From Ureaplasma sp. Hg2 (GTDB taxonomy: Bacteria; Bacillota_I; Bacilli_A; Mycoplasmatales; Mycoplasmoidaceae), in the NCBI GenBank assembly GCA_021378525.1, contig JAACJW010000002.1:1-64000 (forward strand): 64,000 nucleotides of DNA, written 5' to 3'. The notes beneath the pieces are model-generated. The model was not told where the DNA came from. It did not search any database and saw only the letters and a list, made by a program, of their open reading frames with translations. Shown one piece after another: positions 50,468 to 61,840 of the stretch. Position 1 is the stretch's first letter; each line of letters opens with the position of its first letter. A program made the position numbers and the translations under genes.

Positions 50468-50785
50468 TTAATACCACCGTTTTTTAGTGTATTTTGTTTT
50501 CCGTGGTAATTTAACCGCACCCTGGTTTTCAGTTGAGTTAATAACATCGACATGAGTTGCTTTGGGATCGGCCTTAGTAGGGCGCATCATTGGTTCGTGG
50601 GCACCGTTAAAATCATAACGTAATTTGATGGTTGGAGGTTCAAAGTCAGGTGGTAATGCTTCTACCTTAGGTTTTTTCTTGCCCCAACTAATATCAAAAA
50701 GTCGGGCGTTTTCAAACTCGTTAAAAGGGTTTTCGACACCTTCAATTGATTTTTCTTTTTTAGTTGTTGTTTTACTCGCTGCCAT
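50468..50785 (-). CDS. Hypothetical Pro/Lys-rich protein (105 aa)
   Basis: MAASKTTTKKEKSIEGVENPFNEFENARLFDISWGKKKPKVEALPPDFEPP... Confidence 0.65.
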   Translation of the reverse strand: MAASKTTTKKEKSIEGVENPFNEFENARLFDISWGKKKPKVEALPPDFEPPTIKLRYDFNGAHEPMMRPTKADPKATHVDVINSTENQGAVKLPRKTKYTKKRWY

Positions 50786-50941
50786 AATGTACTCCTAATA
50801 TAAAGATTATAAAGCAAAAACTAAAATTACGACGTCCTTTAATAGTTGTTAGCTAAAAAGCACCTAGAAATGTATTTTAATTAAACCTAAAAATTTCTCG
50901 CTTTACATTTAATGTATAATATTTATATTGTAAGGATTTCC

Positions 50942-53900
50942 ATGAATAAAAATTTTATCTCCTATTTATCGCTTAGTGTTTTAATAACCGGTTCTATATT
51001 ATTCATTGCACCAATCGTTAATTCGACTGAAAAATCAAATCCAATTCATGCAACAACCGCTTTAAAAACAACAGCCACTAGCGATAACACGATGAAAAGT
51101 GAAATAACTTACCATAACGTTAATAACAAAGGTACCTTTGATAATTTTAATCACATGCCAGCAATGCTTCCGTTTGAGAATAACAATCAAATATTCAGTG
51201 TTGTTAATAATACAACGGGCGGCTTGATTGTTTATGATCAACAAGGTTCAATAATCAATTCTTTTGGTGGCTCAAAATTTATTGCTAACACTGGCTTTAG
51301 TTTTAGTTTGATTGAAGATGTTGCGCCCTCAAGTCGGGGTAACTTTTTGTATCTTTCAACCTTGTTTAATAGCACCTCAAATCATGATAGTTATGGGGCT
51401 ATTTTTAAATGAGATTGACAAAACAACATTATTAGTTTGGTGGTTAATTTAAAGAGTGGCACCAATATAACTGATAGTTACAATATCGAAGTTATTCCTG
51501 GAAAAACTGAAAATGACGACTTAATATTAGGTTTGTATGCTGATTACTATTTCAAAACAATTTATATGTCACCAACTGTTAATTATTTTTTAATTGATAC
51601 TGTAAGCAAAACTTTTACTAATGGTAATTTTAATCCGCATTCATATGGCTCAACGCGATCATTCTATTTCACTCCTTTAGAAATGAAAGTTTTTCAAGAC
51701 GGAAATGGTTACCAATTAACTATTTTTTCACGGTCTGAAGACGGACGAGACTCAAACCGAAGTGAGCTATACACCATCCCCTTTACAATTGATAGCAATC
51801 ATAAATTAGTTTTATCAAAAGGTTATGTAAGCAACCCAAGCCCTTTTATCTATTGAAATTATGCTTACTATCAAAACACATTATTCAACGTTAATATAAC
51901 CAACAATACAGTATCACAAAAAATAACACCAGATTCTAAAATATCATTAAATTTATTAAATTCATATTGTTATACAAATACTAGCACACCATCAACTGAT
52001 TTATGAGGTCAATTTACGCTTGATTATCCTAAATTAGATCAAAATAAAAAGCATGATTATGGTGAAAAAACAAGCCAACATATAATTCAACAAGATACTG
52101 TTTACGATGGTTCTTTCAGTTATGAACTACATACTAATAGTGCTGCTTTAACGCTAAATGGCTCAACCGTGTCCATCAAGTTAACAAATGATTTGGACAC
52201 TGATTATCAATTTGTTAATAATCAACAAGCGATTCAAGGATTTTCATATAGTGATGCCTTAAAAACTAAACTACTACTTTATGATAGCAACGGGATGGTT
52301 AGTCAATATGATTTTAAAAACGAAACCTTCAAATTAGTTCACGGGATTGCTAACATTAAAAATAATAGTCAAACACTCAAAGTGCTTGCATCTAAGAAAA
52401 CAGCTGGCGATGTTGATGCTAATGATATTGAGACATTATTTGATATCAAGGGTTTAAGTATTGAGCCATCCAAAACATCCTTTGTTGCTGATGATAACAA
52501 AGGAACTTTAACTGTCACTGTTTATGCAACTGATAAGCAAGGCAAAGAATATACATCGAGTGAAACCTTAAGGGGTTTTCAAACATATTACACTGCCCCT
52601 GCTTGAAGCTTAGGTTGAACTAATGATAATGTCATTGATAAAAAACGTGGTCCAAGTGACATTAGCGACGCTGAAATTGATAGTTGAGCAATAGCGGGCG
52701 ATGACATCGCAACTCATATTGCTAATGAAACAATAGTTCGTGACGATGGTCAGGGTACGATTGATGTTACGGTTGTTTTTGATAATTCGTTCCCAAAAAC
52801 CTTCGATACTAAGGATTTAAAACTGAGTAAAAGCTATGGTGGTTTTTTAACGTTCTCATCAGATCCAAAATGAAAAATTAGTTGAAAAGACAATAATGAA
52901 ATTGATAAAAACCGTGGCGTTGCAGAAAACAGTATTTCTAATAGCGAGGTTAGATCATGAGTAAAAATAGGGTCAAACTTACCTAAAATAACTGACCAAG
53001 ATATAATAATAGGAAGGGATACCACTAATAATACAATTAAGATTTCAATTAATATTGATAAGTCAAAATTACCATTAAATTATCCAACAAACAACTTAAA
53101 ACTGGAAATGACATATGGTGGTTTTGGACTTTCTTATAGTAATAAAAATAATTTATACATTTACATCGGTGTCGGCATCGGTGTTGTATTATTATTGATT
53201 ATATTAATAATAATCGCGATTAGCATTAAACGTAAATGCTCTAAAAATGAAAAGCAATACTTTAGAAAGCAATATAAAAAATTAAATAAATCCTTAGGAA
53301 ATTCTAATCAACCCGAAGCTAATAATTCCTTACTTCATCAACCTCGAGAATTTAGTCATCGTCCAATTCCTTCGGGCACTGTTCTTTCGCCATCAAATCG
53401 TTCGGGTGGCTTATATTCGTCAGCATCCTTATTAGAAAAACAAGACCCATCAACAAATGAGCCAAACAAAGATCTTTTGCTTTTAAGTCAATCAAGTGAA
53501 AACGATCAATCTACAAGTCAAACAAATGAACCGGATTTATTAAAAAGTCAGCCGGATGAAACAGCCACATTACAAAGCCAACCAAAAGAAATAGTTTCAA
53601 CCAAACGCCAATCAAGAAAAATGAGTCTAGTGTCAAAAACCACAAATGAGGCAGAATCAATAGCAATTCAACCAGATGAAATAGATTCATTAGACCTTGA
53701 GCCAAAAGAAGTGACCCTAGCATTAAGCCAACCTATTGGAGTAGTTTTATCGCAACACCAATCTAGAAAAGTGCGCTCATCATCAAGACGATCAAGTGAA
53801 AACCAGTCATATGAGATTGATTTAACAAAACCTCAATCAAGAAGAGAAGTTTCATCATCGGAACTATCTAGCGAAAACATATTGGCGCACCAACAAAATG

Positions 53901-54994
53901 AAACAGACTCATTATCAAGACGGTCAACAGAAAAGAACTCGCCGTCAAATCGATCAAGACGATTAGCCGAAACTAAATCGTTCTCAAAACAATCGAGCAA
54001 AAAGAAACCTGCAATAAGTCAACTTGATGAAATAGATTCAACACCAAGTCAAACAACTAAAAAAGATTCGCTATCAAGACGATCGACAAAAAAGAACTCG
54101 CTTGCAAATCGTTCAAGACAACCAATTAAAACTAGTGCACCAACAAAGCAATCAAGCAAAATAGAATCATCGATAAGTCAACCCGATGAAATAAATTCAA
54201 CACCAAGTCAAACAACTAAAAAAGATTCGCCATCAAGACGATCGAGTAAAATGAGTTCGCCTGCAAATCGCTCAAGACAATCAATTGAAACTAATTCATT
54301 ATCAAGACGATTTAGTGAAATTGATTCGTTGCCAAGCCAATCAAACGAAATAAATCAAGCGCCACCTCAATTAAATGAAATAACTTCGTTGCAAAGTCGT
54401 TCGAATGCGATCGATTCAACGCAACGACGATTAAGAAAAATACTTTGATTATCAAAGCAGTCGAGTGAAGTTGATTCATTGTCGAGCCAATCAGATGAAA
54501 CAAATGAAGCGCCACTTAGACCAAGGGAAACGGATTTGCCACCTCAATTGAGCGAAATAGATTCGTTGCAAAATCGTTCAAATGAAATCGGTTCAACGCA
54601 ACGTCGATTAAGAGAAATACTTTCATCATCAAAACAGTCAATTGAAACAGATTTAACACCTAATCTAGCAAATGAGGTTGATTCATCACAACTTCGATCA
54701 AGGGTAATGGCTCCGTTACCAAAACAATCTAACGAAACTGATTCGTTAATGAATCAGTCATATGAAATAAATCAAGCGCCACGTAGACCAAGAAGAACTT
54801 ACACCCCGCCACAACCGCAAGAAATAAATTCATCACAAAACCAACTAAGTGAGGTTGATTCATCACGACCGCTATCAAGAAAAAAGCGTTCAGCAGCAAA
54901 ACATCCTAGTGAAACTAATGTATCATCAGATCAACCGAGCGAAACAAACCAAACACGACGTAGACCAAGGAGAACGTATATCCCACCGAAATAA
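50942..54994 (+). CDS. Very large surface protein (~1350 aa): signal, propeller-like N-domain, extracellular modules, TM, ~560-aa Ser/Gln-rich cytoplasmic decapeptide-repeat tail
   Basis: Track ORFs 50912, 51437, 52169, 53108 and 54479 share a frame; TM NNLYIYIGVGIGVVLLLIILIIIAISIKRKC; tail (S/N)E(I/T)DSLxxxS repeats. Confidence 0.87.
53487..54990 (+). repeat. 30-bp (10-aa) degenerate tandem repeats
   Basis: DEIDSTPSQT TKKDSLSRRS TKKNSLANRS ... SEIDSLPSQS NEINQAPPQL NEITSLQSRS NAIDSTQRRL etc. Confidence 0.85.
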
Positions 54995-55199
54995 ACAAAT
55001 AAAATAGATCTTATAAATGAAACTACTAAAAATTCATTGTTGAAATCAGTAAAAAAATAATTACCTTCACTATTTAATGGCGAACTATAATAGGTATTTC
55101 ATTACAACATATTGGATTGCTAAAAGGTTGATAATAATTTTCTAATAAATTTATATAAAAAATATCAACATTATTTTTTTATTCTTGCTATAATATTTT

Positions 55200-55335
55200 A
55201 GTATAAAGAAAGTAGTTCCAAACTCACCTGAAGACCCTTTGATGTGGTTTTAGGTTAAATAGCTTAATAATATTGTATTATTGTTAAATAGTTATGCACT
55301 ACTCTTTTATGTAGTACATAACTTTTTCTTTATAC
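55200..55335 (+). promoter_or_regulatory. infC-rpmI-rplT leader with terminator-like hairpin (candidate attenuator)
   Basis: AGTTATGCACTAC-tcttttat-GTAGTACATAACT at 55290-55323 followed by TTTTTCTTT upstream of infC. Confidence 0.6.
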
Positions 55336-55361
55336 CAATTAAACGAAGCGGAGATGAATGA

Positions 55362-55943
55362 ATGGGTTCAAACAAAAATAAGGTTTATACTAATGAAATG
55401 ATTCGATCACAAAATATGTTAGTGATTGACGAAACAGGTAATAAATTAGGTGTTATTTCTCGGAAGGAAGCATTAGCTTTAGCTGAGAGTAAAAATTTAG
55501 ATTTAGTTCAAATAGCTCAACAAAAGGGTTCAACCATTTGTAAGTTAATGGATTATGGTAAATTTAAATACGAACAAAAACGTAAATTAAAAGAAAACAA
55601 AAAACACCAAACTATTGTAAAAACAAAAGAATTAAAAATCAAACCATTAATTGGTGATCATGATTTACAAGTTCGTGTCGATAGCGCAAAACGATGATTA
55701 AAAGAAGGCAACCGTGTCCAATTTGTTATCGAAGCACGTGGTCGAATGTGTACCAAACCTGAATATGTAACACTTGTTTATAAGAAATTTATTGATATGT
55801 TAGGCGAAGCTGGAACAATCCAACAAGCTAAAAAACAAGTTAATAATTTCCGTTATGAAACATTAATCGTTCCAAACAAAAAACAACCAAAGGAGTCAAC
55901 CAATGGCAAAGATCAAACAAAAGACCAAAAGAGCAGTAGCTAA
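55362..55943 (+). CDS. infC: Translation initiation factor IF-3
   Basis: NEMIRSQNMLVIDETGNKLGVISRKEALALAESKNLDLVQIAQQ, CKLMDYGKFKYEQKRK, KELKIKPLIGDHDLQVRVDSAKRWLKEGNRVQFVIEARGR. Confidence 0.96.
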
Positions 55944-56103
55944 ACGTTTTAGCATTACTAAAAATGGTGAATTAAAAAGAAAACACGCTTATCGTTCGCA
56001 TTTAGCAACAGGACGATCAACAAAATCTAAAAGACATCTAAAGAAAGATGGATTGGTACATGTATCTGACAAAAAACGATACGACCAATTATTATCAAAA
56101 TAA
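55903..56103 (+). CDS. rpmI: 50S ribosomal protein L35
   Basis: MAKIKQKTKRAVAKRFSITKNGELKRKHAYRSHLATGRSTKSKRHLKK. Confidence 0.95.
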   Translation: MAKIKQKTKRAVAKRFSITKNGELKRKHAYRSHLATGRSTKSKRHLKKDGLVHVSDKKRYDQLLSK

Positions 56104-56121
56104 GGAAAGTAGGCAAAATAC

Positions 56122-56466
56122 ATGAGAGTAAAAACTGGAAAAGTAACCCGTCAAAGACATAAAAAATGAATCGAACTAGCTGAAGGTTCATATGGCTCAA
56201 GACATCGACAATTTAAAGTTGCAAAACAAACTGCTATTCGAGCAAGTCAATATGCATACCGTGACCGTCGTAATAAAAAACGAGATTTTCGTAAATTATG
56301 AATCGCAAGAATTAACGCTGCAGTTCGTGAACAAGGCTATACTTATTCACAATTCATCCACCAATTAGATGTACATAAAATCGATATCAATCGTAAAATG
56401 TTATCTGAGATGGCAATTGATAACCGCAAAGAATTCAACGCATTAGTTGAAAAAGCAATGAAATAA
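56122..56466 (+). CDS. rplT: 50S ribosomal protein L20
   Basis: [67 protein letters not shown]. Confidence 0.96.
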
Positions 56467-56471
56467 TAATT

Positions 56472-56498
56472 AAGGAACCTTTCGAGGTTTCTTTTTTT
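56472..56498 (+). terminator. Intrinsic terminator after rplT
   Basis: AGGAACCT-TTCG-AGGTTTCTTTTTTT. Confidence 0.8.
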
Positions 56499-56643
56499 AT
56501 TCCTTATCTTAAATAATTTATAAAAGCGAATTGGTAATAGAATTAAAGGTTTTTTGATTTCAACTCAAATCGTAACGACTGGGATTAATTAAGGTTTTAA
56601 ATATATGCTATAATAGATATAAATATAATAGATGGAGAATGCT

Positions 56644-57789
56644 ATGAATAAAAGTGAAGTTATCCTAAAGTGAGGGTTACATCAAGACGCAACTAGAAAT
56701 GAATTTAATTTTAATTATATTAAAAAGGTATTAAAAATTATTAATACTATTCAATTGCGCACAACCAACGATCGAAAACAAGCGATGATTGATAAAGCAG
56801 CCAATCCAATTAACCCAGATGTTTTTAGCGAACTAAATTTGGATGCAACCAAAAGTATTGTTGCTAGTATTCCGAACACCGTTGATAATATCAATAAAAT
56901 TAAGCAATGACAGCGAAAATCATTGATGCTACTTTATCGTGAATACGTGGTTTTAATTAACAAAAAAAAGAAAGACACTTCACAAGTTAATAAAGTTCTT
57001 AAAGAAGATGAAATCTTTGGTTTTATGATTGGTTCAATCATGGATGCAAGTGAACGTTTGCGACCTAACTTTTATAAACACGATAAAATTGAAACAATTT
57101 ATTTTCCTGAAATCATGCGGCTATGTGATCAATATTTAAACTACGATGAAATCTTAAAGTTATTCACGCGAATCAATGAAAAGTTTACAGTTGTTAAACC
57201 ATACGAAAAGAATCCAAAATTCACTCCACCACGTTCTAAAACTTTTACTGAAGTAGAACCAGAAATTCTATTTTCAATTATTGTTAATTTTGTTAACAAC
57301 GTACAATTACCAATTGATTACTTTAAAAGTAGAATGCAAAGGGACGCTTCTAAAACGGCAAAATTAAATGACGAATCAAAAAACCACCACAAGGACCATC
57401 TAAAGGCCATCTTGGCAAGTCGACTATTATATTCATCGAGTATCTTTTGAATCAACTCACACATCATTATTAACCGCCCATTAAACATTGCTAATTATTA
57501 TCAATTCAACTTATACGAATTACAAGAGTGACAAGAATCAAACGACATTATTAAAGGTGTTTTTGATATGGCAACCAATATGGTACGATATCTTCTAAAT
57601 GATTATTTATTAACAGCAGACAATCCCATTGTTATTAAGATGAATCAGCAAATTAGATTTATCTTTACACAAGTTGATGCGGCTTATTTATTAAGCAAAA
57701 TTGATCCTCAACAAAAAACAACAACCGTGCGGATTGAAGATAAGGAACTAAAACATGAGCCAACCAAAAAACCAACCAAAAACCATTAA
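56644..57789 (+). CDS. Hypothetical protein (~381 aa)
   Basis: MNKSEVILKWGLHQDATRNEFNFNYIKKVLKII...; track ORFs 56923 and 57568 in the same frame. Confidence 0.8.
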
Positions 57790-58108
57790 TATCCACGATA
57801 TCATTGCTGCTATTAAAGAACATTTAGCTAAGATTAGTGCTCTAGAATTTAATGGTTTATATAACAATAATTTAAAAAAATTACAGAAAAAATCAATTGC
57901 TTTAGACGAAACTCCAGTGACTGAAAATTGTGATGATTATCACGAAATATATGAGGTTTTAGATCATTTAGAAACATTTGTTGTGGGGATGGAATTGGAT
58001 CAAAATATGATGTTAGAAATGATTGATGACACCATTTATTGTGTCATCGATTGCATCGCTAAAACGAATGATAAAACTTACAAAATGATTATTAAAAGCT
58101 TAATATAA
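57755..58108 (+). CDS. Hypothetical protein (117 aa), overlapping the upstream gene
   Basis: MSQPKNQPKTINIHDIIAAIKEHLAKISALEFNG... Confidence 0.65.
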   Translation: MSQPKNQPKTINIHDIIAAIKEHLAKISALEFNGLYNNNLKKLQKKSIALDETPVTENCDDYHEIYEVLDHLETFVVGMELDQNMMLEMIDDTIYCVIDCIAKTNDKTYKMIIKSLI

Positions 58109-58341
58109 AGCTAATTATTTAGGTTAAATATAAATTTATAAGGAGGCCATTTACAGGTCTCTTTTTATATTACTTAATCAAAAACTATTTGATAAATTAC
58201 GATATTTTAGTTAGTTCACAAGTCATTCAAGGACTTGGCTTAAAGTTTTTAGCAACTAACGATATTGATTTATCTAATATTAATCTTTACTTTTAGTTTA
58301 TATTTATATAAAATTAAGTGCATGCAACGTTAGGAGTACAC

Positions 58342-60141
58342 ATGGATAAGAAACAAATAAGAAATTTTAGCATTATAGCTCATATTGATCACGGGAAATC
58401 AACCTTAAGTGATCGGATCATCGAATTCACCAATACGTTGTCAAAACGTGAGATGCATGATCAAATTCTTGATTCCATGGATATTGAACGTGAACGTGGT
58501 ATTACCATTAAATTAAATGCAGTGCAAATTAAATATATTGCTAAAAATAAAGAAGAGTATTTGTTCCATCTAATCGATACCCCAGGACACGTTGATTTTA
58601 CGTATGAAGTATCACGAAGCTTAGCTGCTTGTGAAGGGGCCTTGTTAGTGGTTGATGCTGCTCAAGGGATCGAAGCTCAAACATTATCAAACGTTTATTT
58701 AGCGCTTGAAAACAACTTAGAAATAATTCCTGTCATTAACAAGATCGATTTACCATCAGCTGATGTTGAAAAAGTAAAGCAAGATATTGAAGAAATCATT
58801 GGCCTTGATTGTAGTGAAGCACCTTTAATTTCTGCTAAAAGCGGACTTAACATCGAAGATGTAATGGAAGCTATTATCAAACATATTCCACCGCCATTAG
58901 ATGGTCATGATGATGCTCCTTTACAAGCATTGATTTTTGATTCGTTTTATGACTCATACAAGGGTGTTGTATGTTTTATTAGAATTAAAAATGGAACCGT
59001 TAAAATCGGCGATAAAATTAAAATGATGAGCAACAACAAGGAATTTACAATTTCGGAGTTAGGTGTAAGAACACCTAAAATCATTAATAAGGATATCTTA
59101 GTTGCTGGTGAAGTCGGATGAATTGCAGCGGCTATTAAAACCGTTAAGGATATTAATGTTGGTGATACAATCACTCATGTTAACCGACCTGCAGCCGAAG
59201 CGTTAGCTGGCTATAAGAAAATTTTACCAATGGTTTATTGTGGTTTGTATCCACTTGATACTAGTCAGTATGAAGACTTAAAAGAAGCGATGGAAAAAAT
59301 TAGTTTATCTGATGCTTCATTAACTTATGAATTTGAAACATCACAAGCCTTAGGGTTCGGGGTACGTTGTGGCTTCTTAGGTTTATTACACATGGATGTA
59401 ATTCGTGAACGAATTGCGCGCGAATATAACATTGAATTAATCATGACAGCACCGTCAGTTATTTATAAGATTCAAAAAACGAATGGAACATCAGTTGAAA
59501 TTGATAACCCTAGTGATTTTCCCGACCGAACTGTAATCGATAAAGTAACTGAACCATTTGTTAAACTTGTTGTGATTACACCTGATATCTATTTAGGTTC
59601 AATTATGGAATTATGTCAATCCTTTCGAGGCACTTATATGGACCTTGAATACCTTGATGACACACGGCGTCGTTTGATTTATAAAATGCCCCTAGCTGAA
59701 ATTATGTACAACTTCTTTGATCGTTTAAAATCAGCGTCAAAGGGTTATGCGACTATGGATTATGATCTAATTGGTTATGAAGCTGGTCGTTTAGTTAAGG
59801 TTGATATTTTATTGAACGGGGAGCGAGTTGATGCTTTAAGTTTGATTTGTCACAAAGACTTTGCTTACAGTAAATCAAAATTTATTTGTGAACGTTTAAA
59901 ACAAGTAATTCCACGTCATCAATTTGAGGTTCCGATACAAGCGGCTATTGGTGGTAAAATTATCGCTCGTGAAACTATCAAAGCGATGCGAAAAAACGTT
60001 TTAGCTAAATGTTATGGGGGCGATATCACCCGTAAGAAAAAATTATTAGAACAACAAAAAAAGGGTAAGAAGAAATTAAAAGCAATCGGTAGCGTGCAAG
60101 TGCCACAAGATGCTTTTGTAAAAGTATTAAGCGAGGAGTAG
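58342..60141 (+). CDS. lepA: Elongation factor 4
   Basis: [80 protein letters not shown]-type motif, [30 protein letters not shown]. Confidence 0.97.
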
Positions 60142-60147
60142 ATTAAG

Positions 60148-61506
60148 CTGTTTATCTTAAATACATGAAGTCCGTCGGCCACAAGTATTACGGTTAATTT
60201 GATTATATTCTTGATTATAATTGTTGGTTCAATCGTTATTATTAGTCGTCTTAAATTTGTTAATAAGGGATATAAATATCTCTTTATTTTTTACACGATC
60301 TTTTGAATCCCGTTAATGTTAACAAGACCTTATCGTGGCACAATGCAAAAGAGTCTTGACCTCGATTTTCTTTGATTAGCTTTAGCGGCTTATGGTTTTG
60401 TTGGAATCTTTATGCGGTTATTCGCTGATTACTTTGCTTACAATTTTCAAAGCCGAAAAGCTTTTTTATACTTAGCGATTATCATTGAATTTGCAACCTT
60501 TATCCCAGTTATTATTGATCCAAGTACAACAACGAATGTGATTCAAGCTTTAGGAGTTGGAGTCGGCGCTAGTTGTATTGGTTCGTTTGAATTACTCTTT
60601 AAAGAGCAATATGGTAAATCCAAGGTTTATCTAACGGTATCGATTCTTTCGATCCCGCCTTTATTGGCTAACTTTTTAACAGCCCCAATTCAGTCAGTTG
60701 TGAGTAGCGCTTCAATGATCGATGGGAGTCGTGATGTTGACATCCTTAAGTATTTATGATTGATTGGTTTATGTTTTATTGTGATTGCTTTTTTGATGTT
60801 ATTTTTTGTTAAAGAGAATCAATATTACTTTGGTCTAGTTAATCAAACAAAACGAGTTAGTAGTCCCAAACAAAAGTGGCAATATTTAATAATTGCCTTA
60901 ATTGGTTTTATGATTATGTTCGTTAAATTCAGTAATTCGGGGAGTGTTGGTTTATTACATTTGCAAATGTTAGGGCAACTATCAAATGAAGCGACCAGTG
61001 CTTATGAAGGATATTTATCGGTCATCTTTAGTTTGGCCCAATTGGTTGCTGGGATTCTGATGGGGACCTATTTAATTAAAAAGTGAAGCATTCACCAGAT
61101 CTTTAGTTTGGGTGTCGGGTTATGAATTTTATATCATATCGTGGTTATCTTTAATCCGAGTCCGTATGCTTATATGGTAATCCATTCACTTAATGGGTTT
61201 AGCTATGGTATCCTTTATAATTTAATTTTAGCAATTGTTTTATCTTATAGTTTTAATACCAAAAAGATCACCCCGATGGGGATGTACCAATCAATCCTTT
61301 CAATTGGAATTACCGTCAGCGCTTTGTTTACTGGTTGATTAAAAGGCGATGTTTTAAACATCAATCAATCGTTAATATCTTACATGCATATTAATGGGAT
61401 CTTGAACATTGTTTTAATTGCCGCTTGTGTGGTGATGGCCGGTTTGTATTATTTGCTATATCGTTCAAATGATACCAATAAACCAGACCAAAGATGGTAT
61501 CTCTAA
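60148..61506 (+). CDS. MFS-type transporter (probable non-AUG start)
   Basis: Polytopic membrane protein in one TGA=Trp frame: ...SPSATSITVNLIIFLIIIVGSIVII...FIPVIIDPSTTTNVIQALGVGVGASCIGSFELLFKEQYG...; RBS-like GAGGAG just before the lepA stop. Confidence 0.75.
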
Positions 61507-61538
61507 CATCTAATCAAATGTTATTGAGCCATAAAATT

Positions 61539-61575
61539 AAATAAGTTATTTTGTTATTTGCAATTTAACTTATTT
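61539..61575 (+). terminator. Intrinsic terminator after the transporter gene
   Basis: AAATAAGTTA-N17-TAACTTATTT then TTTATTTTT. Confidence 0.7.
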
Positions 61576-61840
61576 TTTATTTTTAATTATAATGGAGTTT
61601 GTCGCAACATTTATTTTAAACTAAAATTTAATTTATATTTAATAATCAAATGCTAATTATAGAGTGATTTTTTCATTCTCTAAAATTAATAATAAATATT
61701 TTTTTGATTAAAGTTAAATTATAAAAACTATCAATTAAGGGATGGAAATGATAAATATCGCTAAAACCTTATCAAATAACATAAATTATTTATCGTAAAT
61801 ATTATAATTATTATAGATAGTTTAGAGGGTCGAATTAGAT

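Noticed and set aside
53511-53723. Antisense ORFs across the repeat tail (53511-53723, 54312-54515)
   Set aside because: Low-complexity Leu/Phe-rich shadows of the Ser/Gln repeat coding strand.
42192-54994. Phase-variable invertible locus, suggested by the divergent gene arrangement
   Set aside because: I found no recombinase gene and no clear inverted-repeat recombination sites flanking the genes, so this is not supported by the sequence.
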